Below are positions 1 through 10,798 of a stretch of DNA of 64,000 nt, piece by piece. Positions within the stretch are counted from its first letter, which is position 1; the number at the start of each line of letters is the position of its first letter. The notes beneath the pieces were generated by a model, which made no database searches, was not told where the DNA came from, and saw only the letters and a program-made list of their open reading frames with translations. This DNA is from Saussurea involucrata (taxonomy: Eukaryota; Streptophyta; Magnoliopsida; Asterales; Asteraceae), in the NCBI GenBank assembly GCA_033807775.1, contig CM066312.1, positions 27,191,696 to 27,255,695 on the forward strand, written 5' to 3'. A program made the translations under genes and the position numbers.

Positions 1-83
1 TTTTCATATATTGATAGAAACTAAATGAATACATGTACTAATCATTTTTGTTTTGAATATAAAAAATGTTTATAGATAAGCAG

Positions 84-3000
84 AAGAAGGAAACTTTGAA
101 AAAAAAAAGAAAAACGAAGAAGAGAATATAAGAGATGACAGTTCAAGAAAGATGAAGAAAGAAGAAATTAAAAAGAAGGAACCGAAGAAACCCCAATACA
201 GATCTCTGAATATCAGAGCAACCCCAAAAAATTTAATGCTAGTTACTGGAAAAATGAGGCTGCCACAAATCAATTGCATTAAAGAAATGGGGTTTGAAAG
301 TTTGTTTAACATGAATATCGATGCAATACCTGCTAGACTTGCATACAACATAGTATACAACTTTGATACAAAGCACATGGTGATTAGAACAAGAAATGGT
401 CCGATTAAAGTTACAGCAACTTCTGTTAATCATATTCTGGGATTAAAGAATGAAGGCATTGATATCATTGAACTTGAGACAGACAGTGAATGGGATGAAA
501 TTACAAGAAATTGGAAATCTCAGTTTGACAAACAACTGATAAGGCCAAGAGACATTGTGAAAAAGATGACAGAGTCACATACTGCAGATTGGAATTTTAA
601 GCTGAATTTCATTATTTTGTTCACGAATACAATGTGTGCTGGTATGAAGATGGGGACATGCAACCTTGCCATTCTGTCACATCTAGGCAAAGGATTGCAT
701 TTTAAGAATGTTAATTGGTGTAAATACATTATTGACTGTGCCCAAGAAAGCAAGATTGGGTGGAATGCGGAATCAGATTCGAGCTTTTATACAGGACCAA
801 TAACATTTCTCACGGTATGTAATCAACTTTAATATCTGTTTATAACTTTTAATCTAGGATTAGATTAAGTGTAAATAAATTCATTATTCATTATTTATAA
901 CATTTTATGCATTGTAGTTTATAGTTTATGAAATTGGTTTAACAACCAATATATTCATTATTCAGTATGAATAAGTTTGAATAATAAAACATATTCAGAA
1001 TGAATAACTCTTAATCTATGATACGCATGTTAATCTATTGAATGTATGAATATACATTATTATTCAATTAGGAATTCATAAAATTGATATTTTCATTTTT
1101 CAAAAATAAAGCTATTGTATCTTGATTCAACAAAATGCCCTGGATTGTTGCACAAAAGAGTGAGGCCTGCAATTAAAGAATGGAATACAGAAAAAATGAA
1201 GACAAGAGAGAAGATGCAGATATCCAATGGAGGTTTTGGCAGAGGTGATTTCGCAGAAGAGTATGAAGAAACAGAAGATAGGGATGAAAACTCAAAGGGC
1301 AAAAAGACAGCAAAGGTATTAAAGATATATATACATTTCATGCTGAATAGATAGGGATTATATTCATGCTGAATAATATGGGATATATTCATTAAAAGGT
1401 CATATGGATATATTCAGACTGAATAATATGGGATTAAAAAGTCATATTGATTATTATTGTTAAGATGTTTGGGAGCAGTGATATTCATACTGAATATATA
1501 GTACCTTTATTCAGACTGAATATAAAAGGTAAAATTCAGTCTGAATATAACTTCAACTTCATAATGTATTCCCATTATTCAGACTGAATAGTTAGGGATT
1601 ATATTCATAATATATTCCTATTGTTAAGATGTTTGGGAGCAGTGATATTCATACTGAATATATAGTACCTTTATTCAGACTGAATAAAAGGTAAATATTC
1701 AGTCTGAATATAACTTCAACTTCATAATATATTCCCATTATTCAGACTGAATAGTTAGGGATTATATTCAGACTGAATAGTTAGGGATTATATTCATACT
1801 GAATAGATAGGGATTATATTTATGCTGAATAGTTAGGGATTATATTCATGCTGAATAATATGGGATATATTCATTAAAATTAATTAGTTTTATAACTAAA
1901 ATCTATGTCAAAAAATAAACAGGAGTTTCTGAAGATACTTGATGAAAGGTTAGAAGAACTCTTTGCAAACAAAGCAGAGATTGAATACAACTTAAAACAA
2001 GCCATGATTCAGTACCCAGATGACAACAATCTCATTGATTGGAAAAGCAGTTATGAGAGGTCATTTCCCACAAGATCAGAAATGATTTGTCTGAAAGATA
2101 ATGCCGATAATACAGAAAAGAGAGAGGAGTTTGTAAAGATCAGTGGAGAAGAGGAGAAAGAGAAAATGGAAGAAGATAAAGAAGAGGAGATAGAGAAGAT
2201 GGAAGGAGATAAAGAAGAGGAGATAGAGAAGATGCAAGAAAATAAAGAAGAGGAGATAGAGAAGATGGAGGAAAATAAAGAAGAGGAGATAGAGAAGATG
2301 AAGGAAAATAAAGCAGAGCAGACAGATGAAATGCAGGAAACAAGTGACACTGTTTGTGAAGAAAGAAAGAAAAAAAGTGATATGGTTATTGAGGAAACAA
2401 CAACAAAGGTGATATGGCCTGATAGTACACAACATTGGAATGAGCTAGAAAAAACAACAGAGATTAATGATGCATTCCAGTCTGCAGAACAAGCCATTAA
2501 GAATACGTTGTATATGTTGGCAACAGAAGCCATTGAGGAAAAAAAGGATGAAGGAGATGAGAAGAAGATAGAGGAGAAGAAAGAAGAAGGCAAGGTTGTA
2601 GAGGAAAAAAATGAAAAAGAAAAGGAGGAAGAGAAGAAAGAAGAAAAGAATGAGGAAGAAGATAAGAAAGCAGAGAAGGAGAATAAAGAAAAGAATGAGA
2701 CTGAATATTCAGATCCAAACTATAGTCTCGGGATGTCACAGCTACATACACCAAAAAAACAAAAAGAAAAAGTTGTTGAGGATGAAGAGGTTATAAGCAA
2801 CAAAGTGCCACTTGTTATAAAAATAAAAAGAACAGAGAAAATAGGTGAACAATTGAAATCACCTTATATTCAAAGGAAAGTCGATGAGACAAAGAATACA
2901 TCAACATCAGAAAACAACGTCGGCAATTGGATATTTGCTTTACAGGGAGACAAATTGTAAGTTTTAAAATTAATACATATTTTGAATTGTTAACTTTTAT

Positions 3001-4701
3001 TTCATTTAGTAATATCACTTGATATTCAGTCTGAATAAAGGTACTTTATATTCAGTCTGAATATAAAGTATACATCCAAAATGAATATATAGTAGATATT
3101 TCAAAGTGAATATCACTTGATATTCAGTCTGAATAAAGGTACTTTATATTCAGTCTGAATATAAAGTATACATCCAAAATGAATATATAGTAGATATTTC
3201 AAAGTGAATATCACTTGATATTCACTTTGAATATACTTTATATTCAGTCTGGATATAAAGTATACATCCAAAATGAATATATAGTAGATATTTCAAAGTG
3301 AATATTCACTTTGAATATACTTTATATTCAGTCTGAATAAAACTATACATCCAAAATGAATATATAGTAGATATTTCAAAGTGAATATCACTTGATATTC
3401 ACTTTGAATATACTTTATATTCAGTCTGAATAAAACTATACATCCAAAGTGAATATATAGTAAATATTACAAGTGAATATCGCTTTATATTCAAAGTGAA
3501 TATACCTTATATATTCAGTCTGAATATAACTTAAAATTGAAAATTCATATATTATGAATTCATGATCTACTTATATTGGACAAAAATTTTTAATATTTAA
3601 TTAAATTTTAAACAGGGATGTTGTCTTTGCTACAAATAATGGGCAGTCGAGTTTCAGAGTGATATTCGAAAGCATGATCACAGATTCAGAACCGTTTTCA
3701 AATATCATTGACATCTGGTCAGTGATATTAAATGAAGAGGAGAAATTACATAGCAAAGATTCTCCAAGTAGATTATTCTGCAGCACAGAAGTATTCGTAA
3801 GTTTACTATAGTTTTAAACCAAATTAAAAATAAGTATTAATATTAAATTAAAATATTCTTCATTTAAACAGTCTCAGGTAATGTTTGAAGGAAGATTCAT
3901 TCTTGATAAGTATTTAAAGATGTTCACCGAAAACTTTACAGAGAACATGAAGGGGAGTTCAGAGTTGGAAAATTTGAAGAAAGTTGATTTGGTACTAGAT
4001 AATTAGATTAAAAATATTATTTGAATTAATTTTATTTCGTATAACATATAATTCATTACATAAAAAATTCATGCAGGTGTTCTTCCCCATCATCAGGAGT
4101 TCCCATTATTATCTCTTGTGTTTTGATCTTAAAAATGGTGCATCACATATCCTGGACAACAGTGCAACTGATGTTCCAGATTCAGCTAAATATGGGAATG
4201 TACCAAAGATTGTTGTAAGTAGAATATTGTATTATCTAATATACATTAATAATAATTATTTTATTTAGTATTATGAATAATAAATATAATATGTATATAA
4301 TGCAGCAAAAACTATTTATGAAGTTTTTGGAAAAGCTGGGTGATGCAAGATCAAACAAACTCAATCGAGTAGTGCCGAAAAGGGAAGTGATGAGATGGAG
4401 AACTAAGGAAAATTCTAAAGACTGTGCAATATTTTTGATGAGACATATGGAGACGTTCCTGGGAGGAAATGTGAAGAATTGGGACTGTGGGCTGCAGGAT
4501 GAGTCTGCAGGTCAAAAATCGCAGTTAAGAAAACTGCGATACAAATATGTGACAAAGATGCTTCTGTCAGATATGAATGAGAAAAAGGAATGGGTGATCA
4601 ATGAAGTTAATGCATTTGCGCAATTGCCAGAAGACAGGAAGAGGGAAATTGCAGACAACGCAGAAAAAGTGAAGAATGAACGCCTAAGAGACATTTTCTA
4701 G
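84..4701 (+). CDS. ULP1/C48 cysteine protease-like protein of a MULE (5' end outside window)
   Basis: Seven exons with matching phases read through without a stop: about 84-814 (first clear ATG at 152), 1112-1315, 1923-2956, 3616-3796, 3872-3991, 4077-4214 and 4306-4701, about 911 residues from the ATG. Introns begin GT and end AG. The N-terminal part resembles the conserved module in front of plant ULP1-like proteases. Exon 3 is a highly charged K/E region with 11-residue repeats. The C-terminal part carries the C48 peptidase signature: histidine in SSHYYLLCFD (exon 6), aspartate in HILDNSA (exon 6), cysteine in KDCAIFLMRHME (exon 7). The usual DCG glycine is alanine, and I see no clear oxyanion glutamine before the cysteine, so activity is uncertain. 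The family cleaves SUMO or related conjugates in the nucleus; whether this copy does is inference. In-frame stop TAA at 77-79 implies the exon begins after it, probably at the AG at 82-83, so upstream exons are missing. Confidence 0.82.
1335..1880. repeat. Palindrome array 1 (TATTCAG-W-CTGAATA), in ULP1-like intron 2
   Basis: This intron (1316-1922) holds about eight exact ATTCAG-W-CTGAAT palindromes, for example at 1411-1425, 1509-1522, 1534-1547 and 1576-1590. Variants keep the outer arms but change the centre (ATTCATACTGAAT, ATTCATGCTGAAT). A block starting near GTTAAGATGTTTGGGAGCAG occurs twice in tandem (about 1469 and 1623). Confidence 0.85.
2175..2325 (+). repeat. 33-bp coding minisatellite in ULP1-like exon 3
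   Basis: A 33-bp unit beginning GATAAAGAAGAGGAGATAG starts at 2175 and repeats at 2208, 2241, 2274 and, diverged, at 2307. It encodes an 11-residue unit of the form DKEEEIEKMEG. Because the period is a multiple of three, copy-number change keeps the frame open. The result is a long acidic/basic helix-prone tract ahead of the protease domain. Confidence 0.85.
3020..3535. repeat. Palindrome array 2, in ULP1-like intron 3
   Basis: The intron between 2957 and 3615 is largely made of the palindrome and two companions: ATTCACTTTGAAT and the spacer TATACATCCAAAATGAATA. A composite unit repeats about five times, which looks like tandem amplification of a block rather than of the single motif. Confidence 0.85.
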
Positions 4702-5849
4702 GCGTTAAAAAGGTTAATGAAGAATGGTAAGTTTGTGTTGAACAAATGAATTTGGGTGTTTGGTTGTTTGAAACAATTATTCAGTTGGTGGGTGATCTTT
4801 AAAACAATTATTCATTGGGTTTGTTTTTAGTTGCTTTTGAAACAATTAGATGGGTTTTTTTTGGTATATATAAGTGTGATAATGCGTTATGATGATATAA
4901 GGTTTTGTTAGTGAATGATGATGTAAAAAACACTTATGTAGGGTTTTTTTTGTTTTGTTGAACAATACATTTAGTTTTTGGTTGGTTTAATGGTTTTTTT
5001 TAATTGAATTGGAAGATATTAAAAAATGTTGTTTTGATGGTTTGTACAAATTAACAATATATTGGGTTTTATTCAGTCTGAATATATTGTTACTGTAACA
5101 GTGAAAAAATGTAATATTATTAATTAATATTTTATTCAGTCTGAATAAAACGTTTTAATTAAAACATTTTAGTTATATTCAGACTGAATGAATATAGCTA
5201 AAACAATTTAGTTATATTCAGACTGAATACTAAAACATTTTAGTTATATTCAGACTGAATGAATATAACTAAAACATTTTAGTTATATTTTATTCAGTCT
5301 GAATAAAACTTTTTAGCTAAAACATTTTAGTTATATTTTATTCAGTCTGAATAAAACGTTTTAGCTAAAACATTTTAGTTATATTCAGACTGAATGAATA
5401 TAACTAAAACATTTTAGTTATATTCAGACTGAATACTAAAACATTTTAGTTATATTCAGACTGAATGAATATAACTAAAACATTTTAGTTATATTCAGAC
5501 AGAATACTAAAAAAATAAAAACTGTAAATGATTATTATAACTAAAACATTGTTAAGATGTTTGTAAGGGGTGATATTCATACTGAATATATACATTTAAT
5601 CACTTTATTCAGTCTGAATATTGCATTATGTCAAATCATGTAATTTTATATCACTCTGAATAAATGTTTAATATCCAAACTGAATATAATTTGTTCTGCA
5701 TATTGCATTTTATAAATGGTTTATAAATATATTTCATACATAATGAATATAAAAATGAAATTCAAAGAAATCATCTTATGAAATTGTTTTTTTTAACAAT
5801 ATTCAAAATGAATAAAAAATCAAAACTATCACTATTAACTAAAAAGCCC
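4702..5849. repeat. Spacer between convergent genes with palindrome array 3
   Basis: No gene is seen here. From 4702 to about 5070 the sequence is T-rich and GT-rich, consistent with the 3' untranslated region and terminator side of the ULP1-like gene. From about 5085 to 5640 it holds about eleven exact palindromes separated by AAAACATTTTAGTTATA, itself close to an inverted repeat (TAACTAAAACATTTTAGTTA). The region should form strong hairpins in RNA from either gene. Confidence 0.8.
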
Positions 5850-6275
5850 CTACTTACTAACATCATTTCTCGATGGGCAATTGCGTGAGTCATGGGTAGA
5901 GAAGTTTTTACACAACCTACACAATCTCATTCCCTTTTTACTCTTTTCGATTGCTTTTTCTTTACTACTCTTCAACCTCTTGCCCGTACCACAACCTTTG
6001 TTTCTTATCGGTTTGGGATTGTGAATATCAACAACTTCTGGTTTTGACACGCCAAGCAACGAATCCATCACCTCTTCGGTACTGTGATGAGGAGCACTAC
6101 ATCCACTAGCCTCCAAATTACTCTTCAATTCTTGAATTTTCAAAACAAAGTCTTCAAGCTTGTCAATATCATCAACTACCAGACCAATGCAGTAATCAAA
6201 GGCAGCTTGAGCATCATTTTCTAGTTTCTCACGACGCTCGTTTCTTTCTCGTTTCTTTCTCGTTTCTTTCTCCAA
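5850..6275 (-). pseudogene. C-terminal zinc-knuckle segment of the MULE transposase, out of frame
   Basis: This 141-codon segment directly follows the stop of the preceding transposase exon but in another frame. It has a basic stretch, then a coil-like region, and ends with a CxxC..H..C knuckle (CRLCKNFSTHDSRNC), which FAR1/MURA-type proteins often carry after the SWIM domain. It most likely belongs to the same protein and was separated by a one-base frameshift between about 6276 and 6290, in a run of repeated TTTCTTTCTCG. A small unrecognised intron is the alternative. Confidence 0.6.
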
Positions 6276-6276
6276 C

Positions 6277-9200
6277 TCAATGACGTTTCTTCAACAATTC
6301 AGAAGAAATGAGGTCTTTTCTCCAACGCTTCACTATATATTGGAAAGGTATCTCTTCAATGCACATATTCTTTAATACACAAAAAATGTGACGACATAGC
6401 AAACCATAATGATGGTAAAACAAGCAGCTACAGTCAAAAGAACCCGTGGTCTTATTATGCACAACCTGAAAAAAAAATCAAATAACTTCATTATTCACAA
6501 TGAATACTAAGTTATAATTAACATACAACCAAAAACAACTTTATTCAGTCTGAATACAAGGTAGATATTCAGACTGAATATAACTTGAAATTTTAATGTA
6601 TACCTATTATTCAGACTGAATACAAGGTAGATATTCAGACTGAATATAACTTGACATTTTAATGTATACCTATTATTCAGACTGAATAATACAAAACAAA
6701 AATTAAATGATTATTATTATGAATAACTAAATGAAATACAACTAACCTTGTGATCAGACTCTTTTACATATGATTCAAGATTTGAACTGGATGCACCATC
6801 TTTCTTTTTAGCTTTAACCTTCTTCTTCTCAACAACAACAACAACATCAGAACCATCTACGACACTGACAGATGATTGGAAACACGACCAAACCGATTCA
6901 TTTATCTCATTTTGAACATCTTTGAATACAGCACGAGTATATATCTTAGAAGCATGAACCTCAATTGGAAGTGGTGTACTAAACTTTGGTACAGTTGTTT
7001 TTGTCCGATGATTGAGCAACCTATGATTATTCTGTTGTTTGTCCATAGCAGAATCAAAAGAGTCAATGAAAGCCATAAGGTTTGCACCGTGATGAAAAAA
7101 TAGTGAAAAGAATGAACTTTCACTCTCAGATCTTGAAGTCGTTCTCATTAGCCGAGCCATAGGAATATCTCTATAAAATGATGGAATCCACCTATTCCTT
7201 TTATCATACATATAAGACAACCACTTGTGCCCAACAAGATTAAAGCCACCAATTAAAGATTTCCATCTCTCTTCAAATTGAGTAGCATCAATGTGTTCAT
7301 CCCATATAAGAGCATGAAACCTTTTCTTGAAATCAGTATTTGAAATAATATTGGAAGAAATCTGACAACAAAAAAGATAAAATGCAATCAACATGAATAC
7401 TTATACTATTCAGTCTGAATACTTATACTATTCAGTCTGAATACTTATACTATTCAGTCTGAATACTTCAATATTCAGAATAAATACCTTAACTATTCAG
7501 TATGAATAAAGAAATACCTTCAAAGGCAATTTAGTACTAATATGCCACATACAAAACAGGTGTCTTGAATCTTGAAAGACTTCAGAAACAGCTTGCTTAA
7601 TAGCAGGACACTGATCTGTAACAACCAACTTTGGTGCTTTTCCAAAAGATTTCAAGAAAGAACGAAGCAACCATTTATAAGCTTCAATATTTTCACCATC
7701 AAGAAGGCCAGCACCAAGAGTTACACAATTCTTGTGATTGTCAATTCCGGTGAATGGGACGAATACCATACAGTACCTAAAACAAATATAAATAATATAA
7801 GTTATACAAAAACACAAACTAAAATAACGTATAAAATAAAAAAAGCAAAATACTTACTTATTTGTCCGGAAGGTTGCATCAAATGAAACAATGTCACCAA
7901 ACTCTTCAAAGTTGTGTTTAGCTGTTTGGTCGGCCCAAAAAACATAATTCAAGAGACCTTCATCGCATTTATATTCAAACGAATAATTTGGAACATACAA
8001 TTTTCTATTATTCATTTTCCTAACAAATAAATTTGCATCGCTATCTCCAATGAAACAATTACGATCCCGTTGAAAATTCTTATACTCAACCTTCGTTCCA
8101 CCAACCATTTCATAACCACCCTTCAATTGACAAAGAATATTGTGTGCTTGTGTAGCACCAATATTTGCATTTGACATCTTAAGAATCCACCTTTGCTGAG
8201 AATAGTCTAATTTCCGACTACTTTTCAACAAGTGCTTCGAATCATTATCAAACAAACAATGGTTATGCTTCTCTTCAAATGCATATAATATAAATGAAAT
8301 TCCACCAGGAACAACTTTGAACTTCACAGATGCATCACAACCAGTTCTTTGAATGTTACTGTTTCTTTTCTTTTTCGAATCCAATGTATCGACCTTGACA
8401 GATTCTGGAAAACCAGCCCTATTGCACACAACATACCTTAAAACAACCATAGAATATGCATTTTTTTTCAAAGAAGATAGTCTGACATCAAATCCAGCTT
8501 TTGCAGCATACTTCTTATACATTTCGATACCTTTGTCCAATGACTCAAAAACTGTACCAACAACAGGTTTCAAATCTTCTTCTACATCAGGAATCCAAAA
8601 CTTCATTCCATCACAATCAACTTCAGTAACAGAAGGCACATCTTCATTTCCATTATGAATTTGATCTATAAAGTATATTAAAATTAATATTCAAAATGTA
8701 TACAATATAAATAAAACATTCGACATAAACAGTTTAAATATTCAAACTGAATAAATGATTCTTTTTTCATATCTACATTTATTCAAACTGAATATATAAA
8801 CTTATTCAGACTGCATACTGGAAAATATTGTGTGAAAAAAACAGATTTAAAACATTAAATAAATTTGTATCACATAAACAAATAAATAATTCTTTTTTCA
8901 AATCTACATTTATACAGACTGAATATATAGACTTATTCAGACTGAATAAAGGTAAATATGAAAAAAGAATAAAACGTAACATTTATTCCTGCCAAATATA
9001 TACGTTTATTCAAGCTGAATATATAAGCTTATTCAGACTGAATATATAAGCTTATTCAGACTGAATATATAAGCTTATTATGAAGTTGAAGTGATATTCA
9101 GACTGAATATTTACCTTTTATTCAAACTGAATAAAGGTACATATGCAGTATGAATATCTCTGCTCCCAAACATCTTAACAACAATAATCAATATGACCTT

Positions 9201-9713
9201 TTAATCACATATTATTCAGTCTGAATAACATGAATATATTATGAAGTTGAAGTTATATTAATACTGAATATTTACCTTTTATTCAAACTGAATAAAGGTA
9301 CATATTCAGTATGAATATCTCTGCTCCCAAACATCTTAACAACAATAATCAATATGACCTTTTAATCACACATTATTCAGTCTGAATATAAGACAATCAT
9401 TAATTAAGAATGTCTAATACTCATAAAAAAGAGATAATAACGATTAAACAAATTTAACAGATAAACAAATAATAAAAAATAGATTTAAAACATTGAATGA
9501 ATTAGTATTACAGAAACAAATATCAATTAAGCAAAATATCAATTAAACAAGACAAAACTTACATATTAATGATTCATCCACATTCGATAAACTGGAAAAA
9601 ACAGAAAAGGAATCATTTTGATCGATTCTTGAATCAAGACGATCATCTTCTTCAACAAAATTGAATGTGTCATCAACAAAAAGTGTAGAATTCTCAATCG
9701 CAACCGAATCCAT
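6277..9713 (-). CDS. MURA/FAR1-related MULE transposase
   Basis: Five exons join in phase on the minus strand: 9713-9563 (ATG at 9713), 8665-7858, 7776-7518, 7361-6747 and 6465-6277, about 673 residues to the stop. Exon 2 holds a FAR1-type DNA-binding domain with its C..C..HxH metal ligands (VVCNR, TGCDAS, KHNHCL). The MULE transposase core follows: first catalytic aspartate in VSFDATFRTNK, continued across the splice by YCMVFVPFTG; second in LVVTDQCPAIK; CMWHI; probable glutamate in QFEERWKSLI. Exon 5 has a SWIM zinc finger (FDCSC..HHYGLLCRH). This is the enzyme that cuts and moves Mutator elements in the nucleus. A host FAR1-related gene is the alternative, but the convergent ULP1-like partner and shared repeats favour a transposon gene. 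The C-terminal knuckle downstream is out of frame. Confidence 0.85.
6535..6690. repeat. Palindrome array 4, in transposase intron 4
   Basis: Five exact palindromes lie inside the intron between 6746 and 6466. A block of about 67 bp (palindrome, GTAGATATTCAGACTGAATA, AATGTATACCTATT) is present twice in tandem. Confidence 0.85.
7395..7510. repeat. Palindrome array 5, in transposase intron 3
   Basis: Three exact copies start at 7408, 7430 and 7452, a strict 22-bp spacing, followed by two variants. The array fills most of the intron 7517-7362. Confidence 0.85.
8730..9400. repeat. Palindrome array 6, in transposase intron 1
   Basis: About six exact and many variant palindromes lie in the 897-bp first intron (9562-8666). 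Three copies start at 9008, 9031 and 9054, a 23-bp spacing. The block 9078-9200 is duplicated at 9238-9370. Both blocks are reverse complements of the duplicated block in array 1. Confidence 0.85.
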
Positions 9714-10080
9714 AGAAACAGAGTAATAACCTAATTAGAAGAAATCAATAAAATTTTAAGAGCGATCGTGATGAGAGAAATTAGGAGAAGATACAGAGTA
9801 ATAACCTAATTAGAAGAAATCGAATCAGGAAGGAATGAATCGATCGTGATGAGAAATCAAAGATATTTAAAGAGCGATCGTGATGAGAGAAATTAGGGAA
9901 GATACAGAGTAATAACGAGAAATATGGAAAGGATATGAAATAGAAAACAGAAAAATTAAAAACTGACGAAAATACCCCTAGAGCCGAATTTCAGGGGCGG
10001 CTCAAATATGGCTCGGATCAGTGGATGAGATCTGTCCTTACGTTTATAACTGAAATTTGGTTTTTAGATGAACTTTCCTC
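9714..10080 (-). other. Transposase leader and presumed right terminal region of the MULE
   Basis: Upstream of the transposase ATG lie two near-identical stretches built on GAGCGATCGTGATGAGAGAAAT (about 9760-9780 and 9870-9892), each with CAGAGTAATAAC close by. The region then holds GAAAATACCCCTA and a GC-richer stretch, and ends GAACTTTCCTC before the TA repeat. It should contain the transposase promoter and one terminal repeat, but without the left end I cannot delimit either. Confidence 0.4.
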
Positions 10081-10101
10081 TATATATATATATATATATA
10101 T
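10081..10101. repeat. (TA)n microsatellite
   Basis: About ten TA units immediately follow the presumed right end of the MULE. Such tracts are frequent MULE insertion sites, but no target duplication can be tested here. Confidence 0.9.
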
Positions 10102-10222
10102 TTGTGGTTGAGTTTTAAATAATCCACATTTGTTAGAAGTTAGAAAATTGGAATAAAAAAACATGTATAATAAAAAAGAATGAGATGTCATTTTGTTAAC
10201 AAAAAAAGAACCAAAAGGTATT

Positions 10223-10798
10223 GTGTTTGGGATTGCTTATTTTGTTGACTTATTTGCTTATAGCTTTTGTTCATCGCAAATAAGTTATTTCTAGTGTTTG
10301 GATTGAAAAAAAGACAAAAGTGCTTATCACTTTTTCTCATCGCAAATAAGTTGTTTTTGATAAGTTACTCCATACTAACTTATTTGCTTCTCCTTATCAA
10401 CTTATTTATCCAAATCACATTTTTACCCTAACTCTTATTACACAAGACACACACATGTCTGCTCTCGTTTAACCCTACACGAGACACCCCAATATAGAAG
10501 AATGCCCTTTTGGTCATTTTACATATATAAGAAATTTTTGCCAAACACTAAAAAAAACTCCTTATTTGCTTATCACGTTTCCACACCACAATAGGCTAAT
10601 CCAAACACTTTTAAAAAAACTCTTTTTCCTCACCACGTAAGTTTGCCAAACACTAAAAAAAACTCCTTATTTGCTTATCACGTTTCCACACCACAATAGG
10701 CTAATCCAAACACTTTAAAAAAAAACTCTTTTTCCTCACAACATAAGTTGATAAACACTTTTAAAAATAAGCATAAAAAAATAAGCAATCCCAAACAC
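10223..10798. mobile_element. Small non-autonomous TIR element (MITE-like)
   Basis: The left end GTGTTTGGGATTGCTTATTT at 10223 is matched by the inverted right end (AAATAAGCAATCCCAAACAC) finishing at 10798. The interior is made of CTTATTTGCTTAT-type repeats in both orientations and codes for nothing. I could not find a convincing target duplication, so the superfamily (hAT or Mutator) is open. Confidence 0.55.
10540..10749. repeat. 105-bp tandem duplication inside the MITE-like element
   Basis: The unit starting GCCAAACACTAAAAAAAACT at 10540 repeats at 10645 with almost no change, giving two complete 105-bp copies. Confidence 0.9.

Larger units (their letters stand above)
1..10085. mobile_element. 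Mutator-like element carrying a ULP1-like gene (left end outside window)
   Basis: Two convergent multi-exon genes lie here: a ULP1/C48 protease-like gene on + (about 84-4701) and a MURA/FAR1-type transposase on - (9713-5850). The same 15-bp palindrome fills the introns and spacer of both genes and is not seen elsewhere in the window. A segment near 1434-1760 recurs inverted at 9078-9370, which ties both halves into one unit. Mutator-like elements that carry ULP1-like genes are known in plants (the Kaonashi/KI-MULE class). The right end is placed by inference after the transposase leader, where AT-rich sequence with GAAAATACCCC at about 9965 gives way to a TA microsatellite at 10081. The left end and its inverted repeat are outside the window, so neither the terminal repeat nor the 9-bp target duplication can be checked. 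Confidence 0.75.

Noticed and set aside
2051..2796. Several long ORFs opposite or in other frames of ULP1-like exon 3 (Ser/Leu/Phe-rich)
   Set aside because: They mirror the purine-rich K/E codons and disappear outside that tract.
5085..9400. Arrays of a short palindrome with spacers, superficially like a CRISPR array
   Set aside because: Repeats are too short, spacers are irregular and often duplicated, and the context is a plant transposon with spliced genes.
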